Positions 1 to 7,168 of a stretch of 64,000 nt of DNA are shown piece after piece (position 1 is the first letter of the stretch; each line of letters begins with the position of its first letter). The notes under the pieces are model-generated. The model was not told where the DNA came from and made no database searches. It saw nothing but the letters and a program-made list of their open reading frames with translations. The DNA lies in assembly GCF_900102895.1 (NCBI RefSeq), contig NZ_FNGD01000001.1, positions 248,001 to 312,000 on the forward strand, in the 5' to 3' direction. The DNA comes from Arthrobacter sp. ov407 (GTDB lineage Bacteria > Actinomycetota > Actinomycetes > Actinomycetales > Micrococcaceae). Made by a program: the position numbers and the translations under genes.

Positions 1-1
1 G

Positions 2-241
2 CCGGCGGAGGAGGCCACCACCGCCCTTGTGGCCGCCCTGGCCGCCGCGAAGGGGACCACGGGCGAGGCGATCGTGCTCGGCTGGCTCATGAAGCACCCA
101 GCCGGGATTGCGCCCGTGATCGGCACCGCCAACCCGGACAGGATCCTCGCCTGCGCCGGTGCCGCCGAGGCCGCCGCAACGATGACCCGGGCCGAGTGGT
201 ACGGCCTCTGGGTCGCGGCCAGGGGAAGCAACATCCCCTAG
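2..241 (+). CDS. Aldo/keto reductase, C-terminal fragment
   Basis: This is the last 79 residues of a gene that begins left of the window; the frame is open to the edge, so no start is assigned. The stretch GEAIVLGWLMKHPAGIAPVIG followed by a TRAEWYGLW segment and a short tail is typical of the C-terminal part of (beta/alpha)8-barrel aldo/keto reductases of the YdhF type, which reduce carbonyls with NADPH. The catalytic Tyr/Lys/His region and most of the cofactor pocket lie outside, so the substrate cannot be judged. It stands apart from the next gene, with a large inverted repeat between them. Confidence 0.8.
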   Translation, partial: PAEEATTALVAALAAAKGTTGEAIVLGWLMKHPAGIAPVIGTANPDRILACAGAAEAAATMTRAEWYGLWVAARGSNIP

Positions 242-262
242 CCAGCCCCGCCGTCACACCAA

Positions 263-329
263 CCCAACCAGCTGGCAGACCGGGCAGTTTTTGAGCCTCG
301 AAAACGGCCTTAGCTGCCGGCTGGTTGGG
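263..329. repeat. Inverted repeat / stem-loop after the aldo/keto reductase gene
   Basis: Arms CCCAACCAGCTGGCAG (263-278) and CTGCCGGCTGGTTGGG (314-329) pair over 16 bp with one mismatch. The 35-base loop contains a weaker inner pairing of GTTTT with AAAAC. There is no clean T-run after the stem on either strand, so it may be a non-canonical terminator for the upstream gene or an intergenic palindromic element. Confidence 0.5.
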
Positions 330-402
330 CACGGACGTGATTTTGGTCGTAATGGTCGCCCCTGAGGGCCGGATCGCTTAGCGGCAAGTGCCCCCGGGCG
401 GC

Positions 403-408
403 TAGCGT
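403..408 (+). promoter_or_regulatory. -10 hexamer TAGCGT, leaderless promoter
   Basis: TAGCGT lies exactly six bases before the ATG at 415. A TANNNT hexamer at this distance places the transcription start on the A of the ATG, and no ribosome binding site is visible. No good -35 box is seen. Confidence 0.55.
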
Positions 409-414
409 AGATGC

Positions 415-1278
415 ATGACCTCTATGACCACCGCCGAATCACTTCGGCCCCAGCGCAACATCCCGGCCGACATCGCCCGCTCCTGGCTGCTGGTGAACGC
501 GATGAAGACCGACCTCTTTGACCAGTCCGCCGTCTCCCGGGCCGATGCGATCATCCTCGACATCGAAGACGCGGTGGACCCCTCCCAGAAGGACACCGCC
601 CGCGCCAACGTCGTGAACTGGCTGACCGCCGGCGGCAGCGCGTGGGTCCGGATCAACGACGCCACCAGCCCGTTCTGGGCCTCCGACCTCGCCGGCCTGC
701 GCGGCACCCCCGGCCTGCTGGGCATCATGCTGGCCAAAACCGAATCGGCCGACCAGGTCACGGAGAGCTTCCACCGGATGGACGGCAAGACCCCGGTCAT
801 CCCCCTGGTCGAGTCCGCCGTCGGCATCGAGGAAGCCAACAACATCGCGAAGGCCCAGGGCGCCTTCCGCCTGGCCTTCGGCTCGGGCGACTTCCGCCGC
901 GACACCGGCATGGCGGCCACCGCCGAAGCCATGGCCTACCCCCGCGCCAAGCTGGTTGTGGCCAGCCGCGTCGGTAACCTGCCCGGCCCCATCGACGGCC
1001 CCACCGTCGGCACGAACCACCCGATCCTGCGCGAACAGACCGGCATCACCGTGATGATGGGGATGACCGGGAAGCTCTGCCTCGCAATCGACCAGACGCC
1101 GGTCATCAACGAGGTCATCAGCCCCACGCCGTCCGACGTCGCGTGGGCCACGGACTTCATGGCCGACTTCGAAGCCAGCGGCCGCGTCATCCGGGACGGT
1201 TCCGACCTGCCGCGCCTGGGCCGCGCCGAGAAGATCATGAAGCTCGCGGTAGCGTTTGGCGTGCAGCCCGCACTGTAG
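415..1278 (+). CDS. HpcH/HpaI aldolase / citrate lyase beta-like (CitE-like) protein
   Basis: A 287-residue member of the CitE-like CoA-ester lyase / HpcH-HpaI aldolase family, TIM-barrel enzymes that cleave or form C-C bonds on acyl-CoA or keto-acid substrates using Mg2+. Family landmarks are visible: the LDIEDAV strand (about 48-54), the substrate-binding Arg in WVRIND (R79), the metal-binding Glu in VESAVG (E133) and Asp in GSGDF (D159). Length is normal for a stand-alone CitE homologue. No citrate lyase alpha or gamma genes are nearby, so a free-standing lyase or thioesterase acting on malyl- or citramalyl-like CoA esters is more likely than true citrate lyase; this is inference. The start is set by the leaderless promoter. 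Confidence 0.85.
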   Translation: MTSMTTAESLRPQRNIPADIARSWLLVNAMKTDLFDQSAVSRADAIILDIEDAVDPSQKDTARANVVNWLTAGGSAWVRINDATSPFWASDLAGLRGTPGLLGIMLAKTESADQVTESFHRMDGKTPVIPLVESAVGIEEANNIAKAQGAFRLAFGSGDFRRDTGMAATAEAMAYPRAKLVVASRVGNLPGPIDGPTVGTNHPILREQTGITVMMGMTGKLCLAIDQTPVINEVISPTPSDVAWATDFMADFEASGRVIRDGSDLPRLGRAEKIMKLAVAFGVQPAL

Positions 1279-1303
1279 CCGCCACACCACTCGAGGAGAC
1301 CCC

Positions 1304-2257
1304 GTGACCGATACCCGCTATCTGGTTCACGGGGTCTTTTGGGATGGTCCGGCGCCCGCGGCCGTGCCTGTGCCGGGGGAGTCCGGCGGCGGGCTCCCGG
1401 CGATGCGCCTGCAGGACCCCGACGGCACGCTCACCGAACTGGCGCTCGACGCCGGCACTCGGCTCGGTTTCCGGCTCGCCGCCAAGGGGAAACACTGCCT
1501 CGGGCACCACAAGGTGCACGGCCCCGCGGACCGCGACCACGTCCTTTGCCCCGCCCGGGCTGCCGCCACCAAGGGCAGCCAATGCGAACGGTGCTTCGTG
1601 CTGGATGACTCCCGGCTCATCCACGACTTCCACCGCGGCGGCCGGGTCCCGCCGGGCCTGCGGGCGTACCTGATGCAGCCGCACTGGCTCTACGTCGCCA
1701 CGTTCGCCAACGGGGCCAGCAAGGTCGGCACCGCGTCCCACCTGCGCAAATGGCACCGGCTCGCCGAGCAGGGCGCCGTGGTGGCCCGGTACGTCGCCCG
1801 CGCCGAGGACGGCCGCGTGGTCCGCATCCTAGAGGACATGATCACGCGCGACGCCGGGCTGCCGCAGCAGGTCCGCGCCGCCGCCAAAGCGGCTGCGCTC
1901 GTGGCGCCGGCAGCCGCCGTCGAACTCGATGCCGTGAACGGACGGCTGGCAGGGGAGGCCCGGACATTGCTCGCTGGCGCTGGCGGGGAGGGTTTCGAGG
2001 TGGTGGACGAGCGGTGGGTCCGCCCCGAGCTCTCTGCCAACGCCTGCGCCCAGGCCGCACGGCATGCCTACCCTCACGACCTGGGGACCGGAACGCACGG
2101 GTTCCGGGTCGAGTCGCTGAGCGGCAGCATTGCGCTCGCGGCGCTGGATGGCAGCGAACTGGAATTCGTGGTGAACCTGGGGCAGCTCAAGGCCCGGATG
2201 ATCGAATTCGGTGACCACGGCTCGGCCGTCCCGGCCGTGCAGGAGTCATTGTTCTGA
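1304..2257 (+). CDS. DUF2797 family protein
   Basis: A 317-residue protein starting at GTG 1304, preceded by a GAGGAG ribosome binding site at 1293-1298; an earlier in-frame start lies inside the previous gene and is unlikely. Four cysteines (C65, C82, C94, C97) suggest a zinc site. Residues 129-158 (LYVATF, then KVGTAS, then RL and EQGA) recall a GIY-YIG-like fold, as I remember for DUF2797, but no activity can be assigned. The C-terminal half is alpha-rich with an Ala-rich stretch. It follows the CitE-like gene by 25 bases and may be co-transcribed. Function unknown; a nucleic-acid-related role is a guess. Confidence 0.8.
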   Translation: MTDTRYLVHGVFWDGPAPAAVPVPGESGGGLPAMRLQDPDGTLTELALDAGTRLGFRLAAKGKHCLGHHKVHGPADRDHVLCPARAAATKGSQCERCFVLDDSRLIHDFHRGGRVPPGLRAYLMQPHWLYVATFANGASKVGTASHLRKWHRLAEQGAVVARYVARAEDGRVVRILEDMITRDAGLPQQVRAAAKAAALVAPAAAVELDAVNGRLAGEARTLLAGAGGEGFEVVDERWVRPELSANACAQAARHAYPHDLGTGTHGFRVESLSGSIALAALDGSELEFVVNLGQLKARMIEFGDHGSAVPAVQESLF

Positions 2258-2280
2258 GACTGGAATTGCCCCGCGACGCG

Positions 2281-2325
2281 CAAAATACCGGACGCGCCCG
2301 TATTCCGGCGTCGCCCGGCATTTTG
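2281..2325. terminator. Stem-loop after DUF2797 gene
   Basis: CAAAATACCGG (2281-2291) pairs with CCGGCATTTTG (2315-2325) with one mismatch, and an inner GACGC/GCGTC stem continues it. The right arm ends in TTTT, so it can act as an intrinsic terminator for the plus-strand gene, though it could also be a palindromic intergenic element. Confidence 0.5.
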
Positions 2326-2373
2326 AGTGTCGCCAGGAATTTTGCGGCTCGCGGCGTAGCCGGCGCACCCCGG

Positions 2374-2379
2374 TAGACT
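2374..2379 (+). promoter_or_regulatory. -10 hexamer TAGACT, leaderless promoter
   Basis: TAGACT ends six bases before the GTG at 2386, so transcription should start on the start codon. No ribosome binding site precedes that GTG. Confidence 0.6.
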
Positions 2380-2385
2380 GGCACG

Positions 2386-2610
2386 GTGCTGAATGAATTC
2401 TGGGCCACCGCGTCAACCACCTACAAGGTGCTCGTCTTCAGCGCCATGGGCCTGATCACTCTCGGCATCATCCTTAGCGTGGTGGGCAACAGCACCGGCA
2501 ACCAGGCCCTTGCCCTCGCCTCACTGGCGGTGATCGGGCTGGGCCTGATCCTGCACCTTGCCGGGCTTGTGGTCCGCGGCCAGGCGATCCGGAAGAACCT
2601 CAAACGCTAG
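2386..2610 (+). CDS. Small two-helix membrane protein (DUF3188-like)
   Basis: A 74-residue protein with two hydrophobic segments (about 14-33 and 43-64), a short loop containing GNSTGNQ, and a basic tail ending AIRKNLKR. Size and layout fit the DUF3188 family of small actinobacterial membrane proteins; that assignment is from memory of the family. The GTG start is supported by the TAGACT hexamer six bases upstream. The 3' end overlaps the 3' end of the convergent SulP gene by 11 bases. Function unknown. Confidence 0.75.
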   Translation: MLNEFWATASTTYKVLVFSAMGLITLGIILSVVGNSTGNQALALASLAVIGLGLILHLAGLVVRGQAIRKNLKR

Positions 2611-4297
2611 CAGCCGCGTTCCGCACCACATGGCTCCGGGCATGCGCCACGGCGTCCGGAAGGGACGTGAACAGGTGCTTGTGATGCCGCAATGAGCGGA
2701 TAACCCCCACGTTGGTCACGAGCTCCAGATGCTGTGGCTGGACCCCTTTCAGCAGGACCGTCACGCCGCGCAGCTCCAGCGCGGAGATCACCTCGACGAG
2801 CATATGGGCCCCCGTGGCGTCTAGCATCCGCAGCTGGGATAGCCGGATGATGGCCACCTCGACGTCCTTGACCTGGCTAATCTCCTGCAGGACCCGCTCC
2901 GCGGCGCCGAAGAACATGGCACCGTCCAGCCGGAAAATGGCGATGTGCTCGTCTCCCGGAACCGGCGCCCCGGGAATGTCCTCGCGCCGGACCCCGCTCA
3001 GGGACGCGAACGTCCGCAGCGTGAACACGGCAGCCGCGGCGAGTCCGATCTGGATGGCCACAATGAGGTCGAAGGCGACGGTGATGAGGGCCGTGATCAC
3101 GAACACCGCGGCGTCGGCCCGGGTGGACCGGAGGATCGCCGTCACCGTGTGCCGCGAGACCATGCGGCTGGCCGTGACCATGAGGATGCCGGCCAGCGCC
3201 GCCAGGGGAATCCTGCCGACGAGCCCCGCCGCCAGGTAAATGATCGCCAGCAGCACCAGGGCGTGCACCACCGCGGAGAGCCGGGTCTTGGCCCCGGAAC
3301 GGACATTCACGGCGGTCCGGGCGATCGCGCCCGTGGCGGGCATGCCGCCGAAGAAACCGGCAGCGATAGAGGCCAGCCCCTGGCCGGTGAGCTCCCGGTC
3401 CGGGCTGTACGGGCCGGACGGACGGCCGTCGGGACCTACCATGCCGGCGGCCACCCGGGCCGAGAGCAGGGATTCGATGGCGGCGAGCGTCGCGATGGAG
3501 ACCGCGGGCATCAGCAGACCGCCCAGTGCGGCCGGATCCACAGAAGGCATAGCGGGTGCCGGCAGGGAGTGCGGAAGTGCGCCGATCCGGGGTATGTCCA
3601 GCGCCAGCAGCTCTGCCGCCACGGTAGTGAGCAACACCGCGATCAGGCTCGCGGGCAGGGACTTATTGAGCCGGGGCAGCAGGTACATCAGGGCCGCGAC
3701 GGCCGCCACCACCGCGAGGGTCTGCAGAACGGTCGGCACGGTAGCCTGCGATGCGCTTTCGACGGCGGCCAGGAGTGTGTTGTGGCCCGGCGTTCCCGCG
3801 GTGCCCGTGGCCAGGGGAACCTGCTGGAGGAAGATGATGGCGGCGATGCCGAGCGTGAAACCCTCGACGACCGGCCAAGGGATGAACGCGACGGCCCGGC
3901 CCAGCCCGCTAGCGCCCAGGACCATGACGAGCAGCCCTGCCAGTACCGAGACCAGGGCTATGCTGGCGACGCCGTGGGCGGCAACCACCGGGGCCAGGAC
4001 CACCACCATGGCGCCTGTCGGGCCGGAGACTTGCACGTTGGATCCGCCCATGACGGCGGCGACCAGTCCTGCCACCACAGCGGTGATGAGTCCGGCCTCC
4101 GCCCCGACTCCGGAACTCACCCCGAAGGCCAGCGCCAGGGGGAGCGCCACTATGCCTACCGTGATGCCGGCGAACAGGTCAGTCTTCCAGGCGAACCGCA
4201 GGAACTCGTAGTCGCGGCGGGACGGCACGAACCGGGCGAGGCGTGTCCGGAGCGTGTCAGGTGCCCCGGCCGGACTTAATGCCTGGGTCGCGCTCAC
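2600..4297 (-). CDS. SulP-family anion permease with STAS domain
   Basis: A 565-residue permease of the SLC26/SulP family, which moves sulfate, bicarbonate or other anions across the membrane. After a short N-terminus (RRDYEFLRFAWKTDLFAGITVG) come about ten to twelve hydrophobic helices with the conserved PLALAFGVSSGVG region near the start. A cytoplasmic STAS domain fills roughly the last 130 residues, including IIRLSQLRMLDATG. The start is GTG 4297, which overlaps the stop of the upstream ArsR gene in a GTGA junction; the much longer open frame to 4702 only shadows the regulator gene. The substrate cannot be told from sequence. Translational coupling suggests the regulator controls its own operon and this transporter. 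Confidence 0.9.
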   Translation of the reverse strand: MSATQALSPAGAPDTLRTRLARFVPSRRDYEFLRFAWKTDLFAGITVGIVALPLALAFGVSSGVGAEAGLITAVVAGLVAAVMGGSNVQVSGPTGAMVVVLAPVVAAHGVASIALVSVLAGLLVMVLGASGLGRAVAFIPWPVVEGFTLGIAAIIFLQQVPLATGTAGTPGHNTLLAAVESASQATVPTVLQTLAVVAAVAALMYLLPRLNKSLPASLIAVLLTTVAAELLALDIPRIGALPHSLPAPAMPSVDPAALGGLLMPAVSIATLAAIESLLSARVAAGMVGPDGRPSGPYSPDRELTGQGLASIAAGFFGGMPATGAIARTAVNVRSGAKTRLSAVVHALVLLAIIYLAAGLVGRIPLAALAGILMVTASRMVSRHTVTAILRSTRADAAVFVITALITVAFDLIVAIQIGLAAAAVFTLRTFASLSGVRREDIPGAPVPGDEHIAIFRLDGAMFFGAAERVLQEISQVKDVEVAIIRLSQLRMLDATGAHMLVEVISALELRGVTVLLKGVQPQHLELVTNVGVIRSLRHHKHLFTSLPDAVAHARSHVVRNAAASV

Positions 4298-4689
4298 GGC
4301 GCAGCGTTGTCGAGGTGGCCGGTGCCCTCGAGGTGGCCAGCCGGCAGCTCCTGCGCTATCCGGAGCTGTTCGCTGGAACCGGCCAGGGTGTCCAGCAGGA
4401 AGGTCCGGGCGATCGCGAGAAGCTCCTTGATCTTGGGATGAGCCAGCCGGTAGGTCACCACATTCGCCGTCCGGACAGACGTCACCACCCCGTGCCGGCG
4501 CAGCGTCCCCAGATGCTGGGACAGATGCGAGGGCTCCAGCCCCGTCTCGGCGAGCAGATAACTGACCGGGGCTTCCGTGTCCGGCGCGGCGGCCAGAAGC
4601 TCGAGGATCCGGATTCGGGCCGGGTGGGCCAGGGCCTTGAACAGGTTGGCCTTGATTTCGTACAGGGGGGTCTGCGCGGCGGAGATCAT
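4294..4689 (-). CDS. ArsR/SmtB-family transcriptional regulator
   Basis: A 131-residue winged-helix repressor. The N-terminal KALAHPARIRILELL and the recognition segment GLEPSHLSQHLGTLRRHGVV (about residues 50-70) are classic ArsR features. It contains no cysteine at all, so it lacks the thiolate metal site of true arsenic or cadmium sensors and must respond to another signal or metal site. It is the first gene of a two-gene operon with SulP, overlapping by four bases. ArsR proteins usually repress their own operon; a candidate operator lies just upstream at 4764-4777. Confidence 0.9.
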   Translation of the reverse strand: MISAAQTPLYEIKANLFKALAHPARIRILELLAAAPDTEAPVSYLLAETGLEPSHLSQHLGTLRRHGVVTSVRTANVVTYRLAHPKIKELLAIARTFLLDTLAGSSEQLRIAQELPAGHLEGTGHLDNAAP

Positions 4690-4763
4690 GGCAGGAGGAC
4701 ACTTTCTCGCATCCGTTCGCGGCGCGGCCCGGCGGGTCAGCGCCGCTCTGCGGATTGATGGAT

Positions 4764-4777
4764 TGATGTTTTCATCA
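4764..4777. promoter_or_regulatory. Candidate ArsR operator (inverted repeat)
   Basis: TGATG-TTTT-CATCA is a perfect inverted repeat about 75 bases upstream of the ArsR start, flanked by a direct repeat of GGATTGAT at 4752-4759 and 4760-4767. AT-rich dyads like this are usual ArsR binding sites. No binding data; inference from position and symmetry. Confidence 0.35.
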
Positions 4778-4866
4778 TATCGTGCGAGTCAATACCAGTC
4801 CCATCAAGACCCGCCCGGGCATGGCGCCCACCCTGTCACGAAGCCGGACGGTCCGGGGCGTGGCGA

Positions 4867-4872
4867 TAGGCT
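4867..4872 (+). promoter_or_regulatory. -10 hexamer TAGGCT, leaderless promoter
   Basis: TAGGCT is followed by exactly six bases and the ATG at 4879. No Shine-Dalgarno sequence is present in the gap. Confidence 0.6.
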
Positions 4873-4878
4873 GGAACC

Positions 4879-5358
4879 ATGACTATCAATCCGGACCTGC
4901 AGGGGCGCAGCTACCCTGCCGCAGAGGTGTATGACGTCGGCCGCGAGAAGATCCGCGAGTTCGCCCGCGCGGTCAAGGCCACCCACCCCGCACACTTCGA
5001 TGTCGCCGCCGCCGAGGCCCTGGGACACAGCGACCTCGTGGCGCCGCCGACCTTCGCCATCATCGTCGCGCAGCGCGCCGACGCGCAGCTGATCGAGGAT
5101 CCGGATTCCGGGATCGACTTCTCCCGCGTGGTCCACGCCGACCAGCGGTTCACCCACCACCGCCCGATCGTCGCGGGCGACCGGCTGGTCGCCGAGCTAC
5201 ATGTCGACGGCGTCCGCGCCATGGGCGGCGGAGCCATGATCACTACCCGCTCGGAAATCTTCGCCCTTGCCTCTGGCGCTGCCGGCGATGCCGCCAGCGT
5301 CCGCGAGCCGGTCGCCACCACCACCTCGTCCATCCTGGTCCGCGGAGAGGGACAGTAG
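4879..5358 (+). CDS. MaoC-like dehydratase subunit (HadA-like, FAS1-type)
   Basis: A 159-residue hot-dog-fold protein resembling the N-terminal, non-catalytic subunit of (3R)-hydroxyacyl dehydratases, as in mycobacterial HadA and the UPF0336 proteins. Typical stretches are VGREKIREFARAV (about 20-32), the APPTFAI segment (about 54-60) and VVHADQRFTHHRPIVAGD. It lacks the D-x-N-x-x-H hydratase signature, which sits in the next gene. The two genes are two bases apart, which fits a heterodimer. In mycobacteria this enzyme works in FAS-II mycolate synthesis; Micrococcaceae make no mycolates, so here a general fatty-acid role is inferred. Confidence 0.85.
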   Translation: MTINPDLQGRSYPAAEVYDVGREKIREFARAVKATHPAHFDVAAAEALGHSDLVAPPTFAIIVAQRADAQLIEDPDSGIDFSRVVHADQRFTHHRPIVAGDRLVAELHVDGVRAMGGGAMITTRSEIFALASGAAGDAASVREPVATTTSSILVRGEGQ

Positions 5359-5360
5359 CC

Positions 5361-5798
5361 ATGAGCGTCAACATCGCAGAACTCACCGTCGGCCAGGACA
5401 TCGGCAGCCGCAGCATTACCGTCACCCGCACCGACCTCGTCAAGTACGCAGGCGCGTCCGGTGACTTCAACCCGATCCACTGGAACGAGGCTTTCGCCAC
5501 GGAGGTCGGCCTGCCCGGTGTGATCGCCCACGGCATGTTCACCATGGGCGCCGTCGTCCAGCTCGTGACCGACTGGGCCGGCGATCCCGCCGCCGTCGTC
5601 GACTTCCAGACCCGCTTCACCAAACCGGTGCCCGTTGCTGACACCACGGGGACGCCGGAGGCCGGTGCCGTGATCGAGGTCAGCGGGGCCATCGGAGCGC
5701 TCGACGCGGACGCCGGCACCGCCCGCGTCGACCTCACGGTCCTCTCGTCCGCCCAGAAGGTCCTCGTCAAGGCCCAAGCCGTCGTCAGGCTGGCCTAG
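5361..5798 (+). CDS. MaoC-like (3R)-hydroxyacyl-ACP dehydratase (HadB-like)
   Basis: A 145-residue hot-dog-fold hydratase with the catalytic signature GDFNPIHWNEAFA, giving Asp35 and His40 as the expected catalytic pair. It dehydrates (3R)-hydroxyacyl thioesters in fatty-acid elongation. It begins two bases after the HadA-like stop and has a GAGAGGGA ribosome binding site inside the preceding gene. Length is normal for HadB. The pair upstream of murB follows the order I recall in Streptomyces and related actinobacteria. Confidence 0.88.
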   Translation: MSVNIAELTVGQDIGSRSITVTRTDLVKYAGASGDFNPIHWNEAFATEVGLPGVIAHGMFTMGAVVQLVTDWAGDPAAVVDFQTRFTKPVPVADTTGTPEAGAVIEVSGAIGALDADAGTARVDLTVLSSAQKVLVKAQAVVRLA

Positions 5799-5812
5799 CC
5801 CGTGGCGTTGCT

Positions 5813-7126
5813 GTGACCAGATCCGCTGTGACCAGGGACGTCTTCGTCCCGGCCGCCGAGATCACGCACTGGCGGAACGCTGTGGTGGTGGCCTACGGGG
5901 CGAGTGGAATCGCGTTTTCCACGTGGGTGTCCCGGCTGCCGGCCATCCGGGACGGCCTGGACCTGACTCCCGGAACTATCGGACTGCTCCTGCTCTGCAT
6001 GACGGCGGGGTCCTTCCTTTCGGTGTCCGCGTCGGGCCTGATTGTCCTTCGCCTCGGCTCCAAGCTCACCATCCGGATCGGCAGCATCATGGTCGGCGTC
6101 GGGCTGATGCTGGCGGGCTTCGGCACCTCCGTGCTCGCCAACCCGGTGGCGGTGGCCGCGGGACTGGCAATCATCGGGCTGGGCACCGCCAGCTGGAACA
6201 CCGCGTCCAACGTCGAAGGCGCCGCCGTGGAACGCGCGGTCCGGCGGCACATCATGCCCCGGCTGCACGGTTCCTTCAGCCTGGGCACGGTGGCGGGGGC
6301 CGGGCTCGGTGCCTGGGCAGCCGGCGCCGGGATCCCCGTCTTCTGGCACCTCGCCGCGGTTGGCCTGCTGGTGGCCGGCTCGGTGACCACCGCCGCGGCG
6401 TGGTTCCGGGCGGACATCACGGCGGTCGAGGGGGAGCGCCCCTTCAAGGCGTCCGGGACAGACACGTTTGAGGATCCCTCCACCGGGCCCATCCCGATCG
6501 TCCGGCAGACGGACGCGGTCCCGGAGCAGCCGCTGGACAACAAGCGCCAGATCGCGCAGGCCTGGCGTGACAGGCGCACACTGCTCTTAGGCGTGCTGGT
6601 CCTCGGGCTTGCCCTCGCCGAAGGGGCGGCGGGGGACTGGGTGGCCCTGGCGCTCGCCGACGGCCACGGCCAGACCGACGCCGCCGGAGCCGCAGGCTAC
6701 GGGCTGTTCGTCACGTTCATGACCATCGGCCGCTTCGCCGGCACCCTGGTCCTTGACCGGTTCGGCCGGGTCCCGGTGATGCGCTGGTGCGCCGCGCTGG
6801 CCGTCCTGGGCCTCGGCTTGTTCGTCTTCGCCCCGGCGCCGTGGCTGGCCTACGTCGCCTTGGCCATCTGGGGACTCGGCGCCTCGCTGGGCTTCCCGGT
6901 GGGCATGTCCGCCGCGGCCGACGATCCCGTCAAGGCCGCTGCACGGGTGTCCGTGGTGTCCACGATCGGCTACGGAGCGTTCCTGTGTGGGCCGCCGCTG
7001 CTGGGTCTGCTGGCCGAGCACGTCGGCATTCTCCACTCGCTGCTTGCCGTCATGGTGATGCTGATCGTCAGCTTCCTGCTCTCCCCGGTGGCGCGCAAAC
7101 TCCCCGTGCCCGCCCGGGCCCTCTAG
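5813..7126 (+). CDS. MFS transporter
   Basis: A 437-residue major facilitator superfamily protein with about twelve hydrophobic helices in two halves split by a polar loop (about 205-245, rich in charged residues). The first-half sequence VSRLPAIRDGLDLTPGTIGLLLL and the second-half FMTIGRFAGTLVLDRFGR resemble YbjJ-type transporters of unknown or sugar-like substrate. The start is uncertain: GTG 5813 or GTG 5828, neither with a clear ribosome binding site. The 14-base gap from the HadB-like gene suggests one operon. Substrate unknown. Confidence 0.85.
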   Translation: MTRSAVTRDVFVPAAEITHWRNAVVVAYGASGIAFSTWVSRLPAIRDGLDLTPGTIGLLLLCMTAGSFLSVSASGLIVLRLGSKLTIRIGSIMVGVGLMLAGFGTSVLANPVAVAAGLAIIGLGTASWNTASNVEGAAVERAVRRHIMPRLHGSFSLGTVAGAGLGAWAAGAGIPVFWHLAAVGLLVAGSVTTAAAWFRADITAVEGERPFKASGTDTFEDPSTGPIPIVRQTDAVPEQPLDNKRQIAQAWRDRRTLLLGVLVLGLALAEGAAGDWVALALADGHGQTDAAGAAGYGLFVTFMTIGRFAGTLVLDRFGRVPVMRWCAALAVLGLGLFVFAPAPWLAYVALAIWGLGASLGFPVGMSAAADDPVKAAARVSVVSTIGYGAFLCGPPLLGLLAEHVGILHSLLAVMVMLIVSFLLSPVARKLPVPARAL

Positions 7127-7156
7127 CACCGGCTTAGGCGAGCCGATGATCCCGGC

Positions 7157-7162
7157 TAGGCT
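7157..7162 (+). promoter_or_regulatory. -10 hexamer TAGGCT, leaderless promoter of murB
   Basis: TAGGCT ends six bases before the GTG start at 7169, the same spacing as at eleven other genes in the window. No ribosome binding site precedes the GTG. Confidence 0.6.
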
Positions 7163-7168
7163 GGTCAG

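Noticed and set aside
2945..4279. 444-residue plus-strand open frame opposite SulP
   Set aside because: Low-complexity Gly/Arg/Asp/His/Gln sequence with no domain; the SulP frame has clear membrane helices and a STAS domain.
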